Positions 52,444 through 60,588 of a stretch of DNA of 64,000 nucleotides are shown piece by piece. The DNA comes from Kibdelosporangium sp040675465 (GTDB lineage: Bacteria; Actinomycetota; Actinomycetes; Mycobacteriales; Pseudonocardiaceae). The notes below the pieces were generated by a model, which saw nothing but the letters and a program-made list of their open reading frames with translations, was not told where the DNA came from and did no database searches. Numbering within the stretch: position 1 is the stretch's first letter; the number at the start of each line of letters is the position of its first letter. The DNA lies in contig NZ_JBFAPA010000017.1 of NCBI RefSeq assembly GCF_040675465.1, forward strand, positions 124,001 through 188,000, written 5' to 3'. The translations under genes and the position numbers were made by a program.

Positions 52444-54296
52444 TGGGGACCGCGGGGGAACCTACCGGCGATGAGGTCCGGACCAGCACCGCGCACCTGG
52501 TGATGCATCGCGGCCAGTTGTACGCGTACCGGACCACCGAGTCCGAGGGAGCCATCGACCTCGTCGCCCCGGCGGGGTCGACCCCGTCGAGTGAGTTCGA
52601 GCAGCTCGACGACGGCACCTTCGTCCTGCGGGCCGGGCTCGGCCTGCACGAGTCGATCTTCCAGTTCACCGTCCTCGGCATCGAGCATCCCGACCCGATG
52701 CAGGGCGTGCTGTCCGGTGAGCTGGTCGTGCAGCGGCGGACCCTGGCCGAGGTCACGCACGTCCGGCCCCAGTTCCCCATGGCGGTGAACGTCCGCGAGG
52801 AACCGCCGGTGCCGAACACCGACAGGCTGGTCACCGACCTGACCGTGGCGGTGGCCGGTGGCGCCCCCTCGGGCTGGCGGCGGGTCGAGATCGAGTGCGC
52901 GGCGGCGGGCCGGGAGATGACGCTGACCGCCAAGATGACGCTCGCGGACGGCACCGAGTCGTACTGGTCGCCGCCGGCGATCGTCGGCCAGTGGTTCCAC
53001 CGGCTGCGGATGATGGCCTACCGCCCCGGCTACGGCTCCTGGTTCACCGCGAAGTACGCCGTGGACAGCGGTGCCCCGGCGACGATCGAATACGGCCACG
53101 ACGAGCACCCGGGACTGTCCGCGGCCGACTACTTCGAGGATCTTCGTTACCTGCCAAGGAAAGCGAGCGCCATCCCGGACTGGCTGCGGGAGCGCGCGCT
53201 GCTCGGGTACGAGGATCTGCTCGGTGTCACGCCGCCCTACGCGCCGCCGGTACCGGCTCCGGAGAAGCCGTACTCCCTGGAGACCAGGCTGTTCGACGGC
53301 ATGGACGCGCACAACCGCCCGTACCACTACCGCCCGGCCATCTCCGCGGCCGAGCAGGAGGCGCTGCTGTCCTACATGGACAACGGGTTCGTCGTGATGG
53401 CCTCGCGCGGCCTGGTGACCGACCTGCTGGACCCGGAGCGCAGGGACAACGTCCCGATGGCGTTCCTCACCGACGGCAAGTGGGTCTGGTCGGGTGCGGC
53501 CGCGTACTACCTGCGTACGTACCAGGTGCCACCGCCGCCGGACTTCGTCGACCACATCCGGTCACGCAACTACGAACTGCCGCGCTCGGTGACCCGCATC
53601 GCGATGGACCGGGCGAACTCGGTGGCGTGGGACCGGCCGGAGAACGAGGCGACGGTCAAGGACGACCTGGACCGCGCCCTGTACGTGGTGGCCGACTTCG
53701 CCATCCGCTACCAGATCAGCCGTCGCCGCTACAGCATCGGCAAGGTCCGCGACCAGGCCTGGTGCCTGCTCCGCGAGGGCGACCACTACGTGGCTTTCTG
53801 GTACTGGGAACGCGACGACCGCCGCGAGTTCGAGACCGTGTTCGACACGGCGTCGATGGCGTCGGTGTACCTCATCGGCCAGCTGTACCACAACTACCCG
53901 GACCTGCAGCGCGATCCCGGCGAGATCATGCAGTCGTGGGAGGTGCTGGCCCAGCCGACACCGCCCGACCCGCACCTGAGCTACTTCACCGAGTTGCACT
54001 ACATCAACGTCGAGGACTTCGAAGCCGACGTGTTCGGCACCGACGAGACCGCGTACATCTACGCCGTGGGCACGCCGTTCGACCGGATCCTGCCGCCGGA
54101 GGGCGACATCTCCCCGGTGCCGCGGCGGATCCGGTTGAACGGCAAGTGGAACCTGGTCTCCTGTGTGCTGCCGCCGACCGAGCAGCAGCCGCACGGGGCG
54201 CAGGCGTACCTGTTGCCGCGCCGGATGTCGGCGTACCTGCCGGCCGGGCAGATCGTCGTGCTGTCCGAAGCCGCCGCGGGCCCGGAAGGCCAGTGA
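52443..54296 (+). CDS. Composite putative immunity protein with YezG-like segment
   Basis: The 617-residue soluble protein appears modular. Residues 143-240 (GWRRVEIECAAAG, then GYGSWFTAKY and YGHDEHP) resemble the YezG family of immunity proteins. Residues 308-382 (YMDNGFVVMASRGLVTDLLD, then VPMAFLTDGKWVWSGAAAYY) form a second module of a type seen in actinobacterial proteins of unknown function. Residues 400-617 may hold a third. No catalytic motif is visible. Several modules beside a multi-warhead toxin suggest a poly-immunity protein, but that is inference. GGAGG precedes the ATG at 52443. Confidence 0.72.
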   Translation: MGTAGEPTGDEVRTSTAHLVMHRGQLYAYRTTESEGAIDLVAPAGSTPSSEFEQLDDGTFVLRAGLGLHESIFQFTVLGIEHPDPMQGVLSGELVVQRRTLAEVTHVRPQFPMAVNVREEPPVPNTDRLVTDLTVAVAGGAPSGWRRVEIECAAAGREMTLTAKMTLADGTESYWSPPAIVGQWFHRLRMMAYRPGYGSWFTAKYAVDSGAPATIEYGHDEHPGLSAADYFEDLRYLPRKASAIPDWLRERALLGYEDLLGVTPPYAPPVPAPEKPYSLETRLFDGMDAHNRPYHYRPAISAAEQEALLSYMDNGFVVMASRGLVTDLLDPERRDNVPMAFLTDGKWVWSGAAAYYLRTYQVPPPPDFVDHIRSRNYELPRSVTRIAMDRANSVAWDRPENEATVKDDLDRALYVVADFAIRYQISRRRYSIGKVRDQAWCLLREGDHYVAFWYWERDDRREFETVFDTASMASVYLIGQLYHNYPDLQRDPGEIMQSWEVLAQPTPPDPHLSYFTELHYINVEDFEADVFGTDETAYIYAVGTPFDRILPPEGDISPVPRRIRLNGKWNLVSCVLPPTEQQPHGAQAYLLPRRMSAYLPAGQIVVLSEAAAGPEGQ

Positions 54297-54297
54297 C

Positions 54298-55350
54298 GTG
54301 CCGATCAAGGAACGCGACCGGATCTGGGGCTGGCTGTACGGCGGCGCGGTCGGCGGGGCGCTGGGCGCGGCCGTCCGGTTCGACGAGCCGGACGCCATCG
54401 TGCGCAAGTACGGCGAGTCCGGCCCGGCGGAGTTCACCGGCGTTCTCGGCAGGCCGGGCGCGCTGATCACGCCGGTGCAACAGACCCTGATGGGCGTCGA
54501 CGCGATGATCCGCGCGCACCTGCGCACGACGTGGTTCCGGTATCGGACGGACCCGTGGTACGAGGTGATCCACGCGCTGCGCCGGTGGTTGCTGGCCGAG
54601 CAGAACGGCTGGCTGCCAACGCACACCGAGCTGTACGTGCGCCGCTGGGCGGACCGGACCACCCTGGAGGCCCTGCGCGCACGGGTGCTGGACGACCTCG
54701 AGGGCATATCAGACGAGCCGGTCAACTCGTCCCAGGGCAACGCGGCCCTGAACGTCGCCGGCGTCGCCGCGTTGTGGAGCGACGACCCCGAGTTCGTGTT
54801 CGGCCTCGGCGCCCGGATAGCGATGCTCACCCACGGGCACCCCAACGCGTACCTGTCCGCGGGTGCGTACGCGGTGATGGTGAACTACCTGATGTCCAGC
54901 AACCACCGGTTGCGTGCCGTGGACGCGGCCCGGGCGGTGCTGGTGAAGTGGGACCACCACGAGGAAGTGCTTGCCGCGCTGACGAAAGCCGTCGACGGCG
55001 TGCTCACCGACCAACGGCCGCTCACCCCGGAGGTGCTGGCGGAACTGGGCGACAGCAACACCGCGATGGGCGCGTTGGCGATCGCGATCCGCGCTTCGGA
55101 GAGCGACCACCGGTTCCACCCCACGGTGGCCAAGGCCATCACCATCTCCGGTGACAGCGCCACCACTGGCTTCCTCACCGGTTCCCTCGTCGGCCTTTCG
55201 TGCGAGTACGCCACGATCTCGGCGGACCTGGTCGGGCAGCTGGAGCTGAGCAAGGAGATCGGCACGCTGGCCAACTGCGCGTTCGACGAGTTCGCCGGGG
55301 AACCGGACCGCTCGGAGTCCTTCCTGGAGAGCTTCCCGTTCAGCAGTTAG
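54298..55350 (+). CDS. ADP-ribosylglycohydrolase-family protein lacking metal ligands
   Basis: The 350-residue protein follows the ARH/DraG fold landmarks in order: GWLYGGAVGGALGAAVRFDE, TPVQQTLMGVDAMIRAH, SQGNAALNVAGVAALW, LTHGHPNAYLSAGAYA and SGDSATTGFLTGSLVGL. In active members these read GD at the first site, TDDT at the second and GDSD or GDTD at the last, which bind two Mg ions. Here they are G20, T58-P59-V60 and A288, so most ligand aspartates are lost; only D286 remains. The family normally removes ADP-ribose from proteins. Next to ADP-ribosyltransferase-like toxin domains it is probably an immunity protein, perhaps acting by binding. It is one base downstream of the composite gene. 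Confidence 0.85.
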   Translation: MPIKERDRIWGWLYGGAVGGALGAAVRFDEPDAIVRKYGESGPAEFTGVLGRPGALITPVQQTLMGVDAMIRAHLRTTWFRYRTDPWYEVIHALRRWLLAEQNGWLPTHTELYVRRWADRTTLEALRARVLDDLEGISDEPVNSSQGNAALNVAGVAALWSDDPEFVFGLGARIAMLTHGHPNAYLSAGAYAVMVNYLMSSNHRLRAVDAARAVLVKWDHHEEVLAALTKAVDGVLTDQRPLTPEVLAELGDSNTAMGALAIAIRASESDHRFHPTVAKAITISGDSATTGFLTGSLVGLSCEYATISADLVGQLELSKEIGTLANCAFDEFAGEPDRSESFLESFPFSS

Positions 55351-55372
55351 GGCCTGGCGCCCGCGCGGGACA

Positions 55373-55972
55373 CTAGATCCAGCCGTGGTCGCGGGCAATG
55401 GCGGCGGCGTGGTTCCGGTTGCGGGCGTTGAGTTTCGTCATGGCGGCGGAGATGTAGTTGCGCACTGTGCCGGCGGAGAGGTGCAGGGCGCGGGCGATGT
55501 CGGTGGCGGTGCGGTCGTCCTGGGCCATGCGGAGGATCTCCAGCTCACGGTCGGTGAGGGGGCAGTCGACCTCGGCCAGGGCGGAGGCGGCGAACTCGGG
55601 GTCGACGTAACGCATTCCGGCGTGGACGCGGCGGATCACGTCCGCCAGCAGTGAGGCGGGCGCGGTTTTGGCGAGGAAACCCTTGGCGCCCAGGGACAAC
55701 GCTCTGCGCAGGACACCTGGGCGGGCGTGGCGGGTCAGCATCACGCCACGCACTGTCTGGTCGCCCAGCAGTTCCAGCGTCTTCAGGCCGTCCATCGTGG
55801 GCATTTCGAGGTCGAGGACGATGATGTCGGGTTTGTGCTCGGCCACCGCCAGGAGGGCTTTGGCGCCGTCGTCGACGCCGGCGACCACTTCGAGGTCCGG
55901 TTCGAGGTTCAGCAGGGTCTCCACCGCCTGGCGGGTGAGTTGCTCGTCGTCGGCGAGCACGATGCGGATCAC
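55373..55972 (-). CDS. Response regulator, NarL/FixJ family
   Basis: The 199-residue protein has a receiver domain with acidic pocket D8-D9, phospho-acceptor D54 (IIVLDLEMPTMDG) and K102. A LuxR-type helix-turn-helix follows at about residues 137-195 (LTDRELEILRMAQDDRTATD). The GTG at 55972 overlaps the kinase stop by four bases. It likely controls the divergent ABC transporter genes, as in many such modules. Confidence 0.93.
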   Translation of the reverse strand: MIRIVLADDEQLTRQAVETLLNLEPDLEVVAGVDDGAKALLAVAEHKPDIIVLDLEMPTMDGLKTLELLGDQTVRGVMLTRHARPGVLRRALSLGAKGFLAKTAPASLLADVIRRVHAGMRYVDPEFAASALAEVDCPLTDRELEILRMAQDDRTATDIARALHLSAGTVRNYISAAMTKLNARNRNHAAAIARDHGWI

Positions 55973-57108
55973 GCCGGCACCGTCGCGATCACTTCGAAGG
56001 ACTCCGGGGCGACCGGCCCGGCGGTGAACGTGCCGCCTGCCTCGCCGACTCGGCGGGCCAGCCCGGTGAGGCCGGAACCGTTGCCCGCAGCCGTTTCTGG
56101 GGCTCCGTCGTTCCACACCCGGAGGGTGGCCTCCGCGTTGGTGACCACAAGGGACACTCCGCATTTGCGGGCATTGGCGTGGCGCAACAGGTTCGTCACC
56201 GCCTCGCGCAGCACCCGGCCGAGCAGCTCGCGTTGGCTGACCAGATCGGCGTTCGCGTCGAACGCACACTCGATTCCCGCTGAGGTCAACAACTTCCGCG
56301 CGCCGATCAGCTCGTTCCCGAGGTCCGTCGGGCGGTTTCCCTGGACCAGCGCGCGCACGTCCTCGAGGGCGGTGCGCGCCAGGTGTTGGACCTCGACCAT
56401 CTCCGCCAGCGATCGTTCCTGGTCGACGGGGCCGAGGCGGACCGCCAGCTCGCTCTTCAACGACACCACTTCCAGTGCGTGCCCCAGGATGTCGTGCAGA
56501 TCCTCGGCCAGCCGCAGGCGTTCCTTGGTGGTCGCCAGCTCGGCGGCCTGCTGACGGGCCTTGTCCAGCAACAAGGTCCGCTCCCACTGCCGGAACGCGA
56601 TCGAGATGCAGTACGAGGAGAAGACCATCACCCCGGCGACCGACAAGCCCATCACCAGCGGGTAACCATCGGGAGCGAACAAGGCCACCGCGGTCGCCGC
56701 GACGACCCCCTCGGCCACCGCCGCGCTCCCCATGTGCAACCAGGCCGTCCGCCAGTCGCGGCCGATGGCGAACTCGGTCGCCGCCAACCCCACCAGCAGC
56801 ACAGACATGATCCCGATCTGCACGTCCAGCCAGAAGCCGTAGAAGCTGAGCGCCATCACATACACCAGCTGCGCCCACGACTGCCAGGCAGGGAACGGCA
56901 CCCACGGCCCGCGCACCGCCCGCGACAGGCGGAACCCGTGCAGGGCCAGGAAGACGACGACCCCGCCGAGCAGAAGTGCGGTGTGCAGCGGCCCCGGGTA
57001 GTGCGAGGTCAGCGCGAGGGTCGGCAGCGCACCGAAGGTGAGCACGGTGACCACGAGCGTGTTCCTCGTGGACCGCCGCAGCGGCTCCAACGCGTTCGTC
57101 TCGGACAC
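55969..57108 (-). CDS. Sensor histidine kinase, NarL/DesK family
   Basis: The 379-residue protein has about five to six transmembrane helices in residues 15-175, a short coiled coil, the HisKA_3 box AEDLHDILGHALEVVSLKSE (H205), and a HATPase domain with N-box VLREAVTNLLRHA and G-box GNGSGLTGLARRV. GTG 57108 (VSETNALEP) was chosen; the frame is open upstream into the divergent ABC gene but encodes no sensible protein there. It is divergent from the ABC transporter with a 93-bp gap. Confidence 0.92.
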   Translation of the reverse strand: MSETNALEPLRRSTRNTLVVTVLTFGALPTLALTSHYPGPLHTALLLGGVVVFLALHGFRLSRAVRGPWVPFPAWQSWAQLVYVMALSFYGFWLDVQIGIMSVLLVGLAATEFAIGRDWRTAWLHMGSAAVAEGVVAATAVALFAPDGYPLVMGLSVAGVMVFSSYCISIAFRQWERTLLLDKARQQAAELATTKERLRLAEDLHDILGHALEVVSLKSELAVRLGPVDQERSLAEMVEVQHLARTALEDVRALVQGNRPTDLGNELIGARKLLTSAGIECAFDANADLVSQRELLGRVLREAVTNLLRHANARKCGVSLVVTNAEATLRVWNDGAPETAAGNGSGLTGLARRVGEAGGTFTAGPVAPESFEVIATVPA

Positions 57109-57201
57109 GACACCGACCGTAACACCACATGACACGTGTAATGCCAGCTCATGACGCCGGGGACTGCCCCGCGACCGGGCCGCTCCGGCAGGGTTCATGG
57201 C

Positions 57202-58089
57202 ATGAACGTGATCGAGGTGTCCGGTCTGCGATACCGGTACGGCTCGTTCGCCGCGGTGGACGGGATCGACCTCACCGTGCGCGAGGGGGAGATTTTCGCG
57301 CTGCTCGGCACGAACGGTGCCGGCAAGACGACCACACTCGAGGTGGTCGAGGGGTTCCGGTCGCCCGCGGGTGGCCGGGTGCGGGTGTTCGGCCTGGATC
57401 CGGTCACCGACCGGACACGGCTGAGCGCCCGGACCGGGGTGATGCTGCAGAGCTCCGGCCTGGTCGGTGAGCTGACCGTGGCCGAGACGTTGGACCTGTG
57501 GGGTGGACTGCGCAGCCGCACCGACGATCCTGAAGCACTGCTGTCCACAGTGGAGCTTCTGGGGCGGCGGGATGTGGCTGTGGACAAGCTGTCCGGGGGT
57601 GAGCAGCGGCGGCTGGACTTCGCGCTGGCCGTGTGGGGCCGGCCGCCGCTGCTGATCCTGGACGAGCCCACTACCGGGCTGGATCCCGAGTCGCGGCAAC
57701 GGCTTTGGCAGACCGTGCGGGCGTTGCGCGATTCGGGCAGCACGATCCTGCTGACCACGCACTACCTCGACGAGGCGCAGTCGCTCGCCGATCACGTGGC
57801 GATCATGCACCAGGGCCGGATCCAGGTCGCCGGGCCGCTGTCCGACGTGCTCGCCGGGGCGCCGTCTAGGATCACCGCGTCGCTGCCGTTCGACGTTCCC
57901 GCTTTGCCCGCGTTCCTGGGACGATCCACTGTGGATGGTCAGACGCTGGTGGTGGAGACGCGGCAGGTGCAGGAGGACCTGTACGCGCTGCTGCGGTGGG
58001 CCGACCGGTACGGGGTGCGGCTGCCGGACGTTGCGGCTTCGCAGGGTTCGCTCGAGGAAGTGTTCCTCGCGGTCAGCAAGGGGGCGTGA
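57202..58089 (+). CDS. ABC transporter ATP-binding protein
   Basis: The 295-residue ATPase has Walker A GTNGAGKT (36-43), signature LSGGEQRR (from 130), Walker B LLILDEPTTG (from 150) and H-loop TTHYLDEA, plus a C-terminal extension as in drug or antibiotic exporters of the DrrA/CcmA type. ATG 57202 starts MNVIEVSGLRYRYGSFAAVD. It overlaps the permease start by one base (TGATG). The substrate is unknown. Confidence 0.95.
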   Translation: MNVIEVSGLRYRYGSFAAVDGIDLTVREGEIFALLGTNGAGKTTTLEVVEGFRSPAGGRVRVFGLDPVTDRTRLSARTGVMLQSSGLVGELTVAETLDLWGGLRSRTDDPEALLSTVELLGRRDVAVDKLSGGEQRRLDFALAVWGRPPLLILDEPTTGLDPESRQRLWQTVRALRDSGSTILLTTHYLDEAQSLADHVAIMHQGRIQVAGPLSDVLAGAPSRITASLPFDVPALPAFLGRSTVDGQTLVVETRQVQEDLYALLRWADRYGVRLPDVAASQGSLEEVFLAVSKGA

Positions 58090-58781
58090 TGACACTGCAT
58101 CTGGCGTTGTTCGAGCTCAAGTTGTTGCTGCGGCGGCGGATCACCGCGTTCTCGGTGTTCGGGGTGCCGGTGCTGATGTGCGCAATGACCTGGTTCAGCA
58201 AGGAGGGGATGCCGCCGGACCGGTGGGGATCGTTGCTGGGCAGCCAGTTCATCATCGTGATGATGCTGTCGGTCTACATGGTGAGCACCACCGTGTTCAC
58301 CGCGCGGCGGCAGGCTCTGGTGTTGAAGCGCTTGCGTACCACCGAACTCACCGACAACGACATCTACATCGGCGTGGGCGCACCGATCGCGCTGGTCGGG
58401 ACGGTGCAGACGGTGGTGTTCTTCGGGTTCTGCCTGGCGGTGGGGGCGCCGATGCCCGGGAACGTGCTGCTCGTGCTGGTGGGTGTGCTGGCCGGGGTCG
58501 CCGTCGGGATGCTGGGCGGGATCGCGACCGCCGCGTTCAGCCGGAGTGTCGAGGCCACGCAGGTCACGGCCGTCCCGGTGCTGATGGCCGGGGTCGGCGG
58601 GCTGATTCTGGTGCAGACCCACGAGTTCGGCGGGTTGCTGCCGGTGGTCGGCGCCGGTGAGCTGGTGACCAAGGGCTGGTCCGGTGGGTCACCGGTGATC
58701 GGCGCGGCCGGCTGCGTGTTGTGGCTAGTGGTGTTCGGGGCGGTCGCGGTCCGCTACTTCCGGTGGGAACCCCGCGCCTAG
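58089..58781 (+). CDS. ABC-2 type transporter permease
   Basis: The 230-residue protein has about six hydrophobic helices (for example SQFIIVMMLSVYMVSTTVF and VLLVLVGVLAGVAVGMLGG). The motif ALVLKRLRTTELTDNDIYIG is typical of the cytoplasmic coupling region of ABC-2 permeases. It is coupled to the ATPase gene. Its 3' end overlaps the convergent hydrolase gene by 57 bp. Confidence 0.9.
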   Translation: MTLHLALFELKLLLRRRITAFSVFGVPVLMCAMTWFSKEGMPPDRWGSLLGSQFIIVMMLSVYMVSTTVFTARRQALVLKRLRTTELTDNDIYIGVGAPIALVGTVQTVVFFGFCLAVGAPMPGNVLLVLVGVLAGVAVGMLGGIATAAFSRSVEATQVTAVPVLMAGVGGLILVQTHEFGGLLPVVGAGELVTKGWSGGSPVIGAAGCVLWLVVFGAVAVRYFRWEPRA

Positions 58782-59600
58782 GAAGGCATCCACCGCCTCG
58801 CGGAACTCCTTCGGCCGCTCCACCCACGGAAAGTGGCCGCACCGGTCGATCAACGCGATGCCACCCCGCGGGAACAACATCGACAACGCGACAACCTGAC
58901 TGACACCCGTTGTGCAGTCGTCGGCTCCGGCGATGACCAGGACCGGCGACTGCACTTTCCTGAGCCGGTCCGGGAAATCCTCGGGCGGGTCGACGCTGAA
59001 GTAGTTCAACGCCGCCTGCAGGCTGAACTTCCCGATGCGGGAATGCTCCTGCTCCACCTCGGTCCACGCGGCGTACCCCACCATCGCGCCCGCACGATGC
59101 CACTCGTTGAAGGCGTCGTCACCGGCGTTCACATCCGGGCCCTGCGCTTTGGTTTTGAGCGCGGCCGCGAACCCCGGTTCGTCCTTTCGCTTGTCCAGCA
59201 AGATATCCACGTCACTGGGCACGTCGACCACATAAGCCGACGGCGGTGTGATCAACACCATCGGCCCGACGGGATACTGTGCGGCGTAAGCCAACGCGAG
59301 CCTCGTCCCGGCCGAATGCGCGACGATCGTCAGCAACTCCAGGCCAAGGTGCTCGCGCAGCAGCTCAAGATCCCGCGCCTGGCGCCAGTACGACCCGTCC
59401 AGCGGATCGGCGGGCAGCGGAGACCGCCCAACACCCCGCAGCTGAACGACAATGAGCTGATACCCAGCACTCAACCCAGCCAAATCCCCCAGATACACGG
59501 GATCCAGCCCAGCCCCACCATGCAAAACCACAACCGGCGCCCCCACCCCCACCACCTCATAGTGCAGCGAAGCGCCATCCACCCCAGTAAAAGTCGGCAC
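58725..59600 (-). CDS. Alpha/beta hydrolase (S33 peptidase-like)
   Basis: The 291-residue protein has the hydrolase fold with an oxyanion HGG motif (VVLHGGAG), nucleophile S96 in the elbow VAHSAGTRL, an acid at D227/D228 (IAGADDCTT) and H256 (CGHFPWVERP). The pattern HGGAG, QLRGVGRSP resembles proline iminopeptidase-type enzymes, but the substrate is unknown. No signal peptide is seen. The first five or so codons and the start are consistent with a single ATG. Confidence 0.88.
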   Translation of the reverse strand: MPTFTGVDGASLHYEVVGVGAPVVVLHGGAGLDPVYLGDLAGLSAGYQLIVVQLRGVGRSPLPADPLDGSYWRQARDLELLREHLGLELLTIVAHSAGTRLALAYAAQYPVGPMVLITPPSAYVVDVPSDVDILLDKRKDEPGFAAALKTKAQGPDVNAGDDAFNEWHRAGAMVGYAAWTEVEQEHSRIGKFSLQAALNYFSVDPPEDFPDRLRKVQSPVLVIAGADDCTTGVSQVVALSMLFPRGGIALIDRCGHFPWVERPKEFREAVDAFLGAGFPPEVADRDRPEHH

Positions 59601-60130
59601 CCCCGGACCCTACCCGTTCGGGCTCGACCGCCGACCCGATTCGCGATGCCGGACTGAGGCTGCCGGACCCACGGGGGCTCGATTCTGGGCGAGGGCGGCC
59701 CTCGGCCCCCCGATATCCAGCCTAGTGATCGGCACCGACAGTTCGGCGGCGGAGACGATGGGTTGTCCACAGCGTTACGAACACAAGGGAAGCTGTGGAC
59801 ACGGAGAGAGCGTCTAACAAGGTGTGCCGATGGGCTGGCGGCGCCGTTTCGGGCGCCGATGAGGTGACCCGATCCGCGTGCACCACCCAACTCCCCACCG
59901 CCAATGAACTGGGCGCGCGGTGGGTGAGGCACGGATCGGGCGCACTGGACTGGGCACGCAGAGGGCTGACGGCGCAGTTCTGGGAGTCGATGAGCGAGGC
60001 ACGATTCGCGTGCACCGCCTGATACCAAGCGCCAGCGCGCTGGCGGTGCCGTTCGGGACGCGGATGGGCTGAGCGTGGTTGAGGGCGCCGAAGGGCTGGG
60101 CGTGTGGGTTCGGTTGGGATGGTGCTGGTC
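59601..60130. other. Non-coding interval with diverged short repeats
   Basis: No convincing gene is present. Overlapping frames on both strands give low-complexity peptides. Diverged repeats occur at 59832-59884, 59963-60016 and 60038-60068. I see no RNA gene. Confidence 0.55.
59832..60068. repeat. Diverged repeat of about 54 bp, two and a half copies
   Basis: Copies at 59832-59884 and 59963-60016 both begin GGGCTGRCGGCGC and end CGCGTGCACC, with roughly three quarters of bases matching by eye. A partial third copy starts near 60038 (GCGCTGGCGGTGCCGTTCGG). Confidence 0.5.
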
Positions 60131-60139
60131 TTCGAGGAT

Positions 60140-60330
60140 CAGATACGTCACCACACCTGTGCCCTCGGGCCCGAACACGAGCCGGCGCATGGGCCCGTCC
60201 GGCTTCGCCCGGTTGTAGGGCTCGGCGCGAGTTCAAGCACACCAAGGACTTCGGCGTAGCAGGCAAAGGCTTTTGCGGGCAGCGCGACGATGTCGTTCAT
60301 CGCCTCGCTGTCCGTCAGGACGCGATACAC
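60140..60330 (-). pseudogene. Frameshifted toxin-like gene of a decayed toxin-antitoxin pair
   Basis: From GTG 60330 the frame reads MYRVLTDSEAMNDIVALPAK and continues to LGVLELAP. It then loses frame; the matching continuation (PYNRAKPDGPMRRLVFGPEG, then VVTYLILEDQ) lies in another frame right after it. About 10 bases seem to be missing at the junction. The pattern resembles small actinobacterial toxin-like proteins that predict a RelE-like beta/alpha fold. The C-terminus after ILEDQ also looks replaced by unrelated text. The gene starts directly on the stop of the small upstream ORF. Confidence 0.6.
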
Positions 60331-60513
60331 CTAGCGGCCCAGCCGCTCCTGGATCAGCGCCTGCACCTCATCGGCCGAGACCGCGCCAGGTGGTTCTTCC
60401 CCGGTGCGCAACGTCTGGTCGGCACGCCGCAGCATGCGGCGATGCGCGTCGGGATCCGCCTGGGGTGTGGTGCCCGGCTCCTCCGGCCCTTGAGGCAGTG
60501 CTGATGCGAACAT
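60331..60513 (-). CDS. Small antitoxin-like protein upstream of the toxin-like pseudogene
   Basis: The 60-residue hydrophilic protein (starts MFASALPQGPEEPG) ends AVSADEVQALIQERLGR, an amphipathic helix like those of small antitoxins, and its stop abuts the toxin-like GTG start. ATG 60453 is a shorter in-frame start. It begins 17 bp after the rpoC terminator. Function is inferred from layout only. Confidence 0.5.
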   Translation of the reverse strand: MFASALPQGPEEPGTTPQADPDAHRRMLRRADQTLRTGEEPPGAVSADEVQALIQERLGR

Positions 60514-60529
60514 GTTCCGGCCATATAAC

Positions 60530-60573
60530 GGGCGACGGCCCCCAGCGTCTCAGCACGCTGGGGGCCGTCGCCC
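60530..60573 (-). terminator. Intrinsic terminator after rpoC
   Basis: A perfect 19-bp stem (arms 60530-60548 and 60555-60573; left arm GGGCGACGGCCCCCAGCGT) with a 6-nt loop, 16 bp past the rpoC stop. On the minus strand GTTATAT follows. This is the strongest terminator in the window. Confidence 0.92.
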
Positions 60574-60588
60574 TCGATCAGATGTGGA

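Noticed and set aside
59814..60266. Minus-strand 150-codon frame
   Set aside because: It spans diverged DNA repeats and the toxin-like pseudogene in the wrong frame, and it encodes low-complexity Pro/Arg text.
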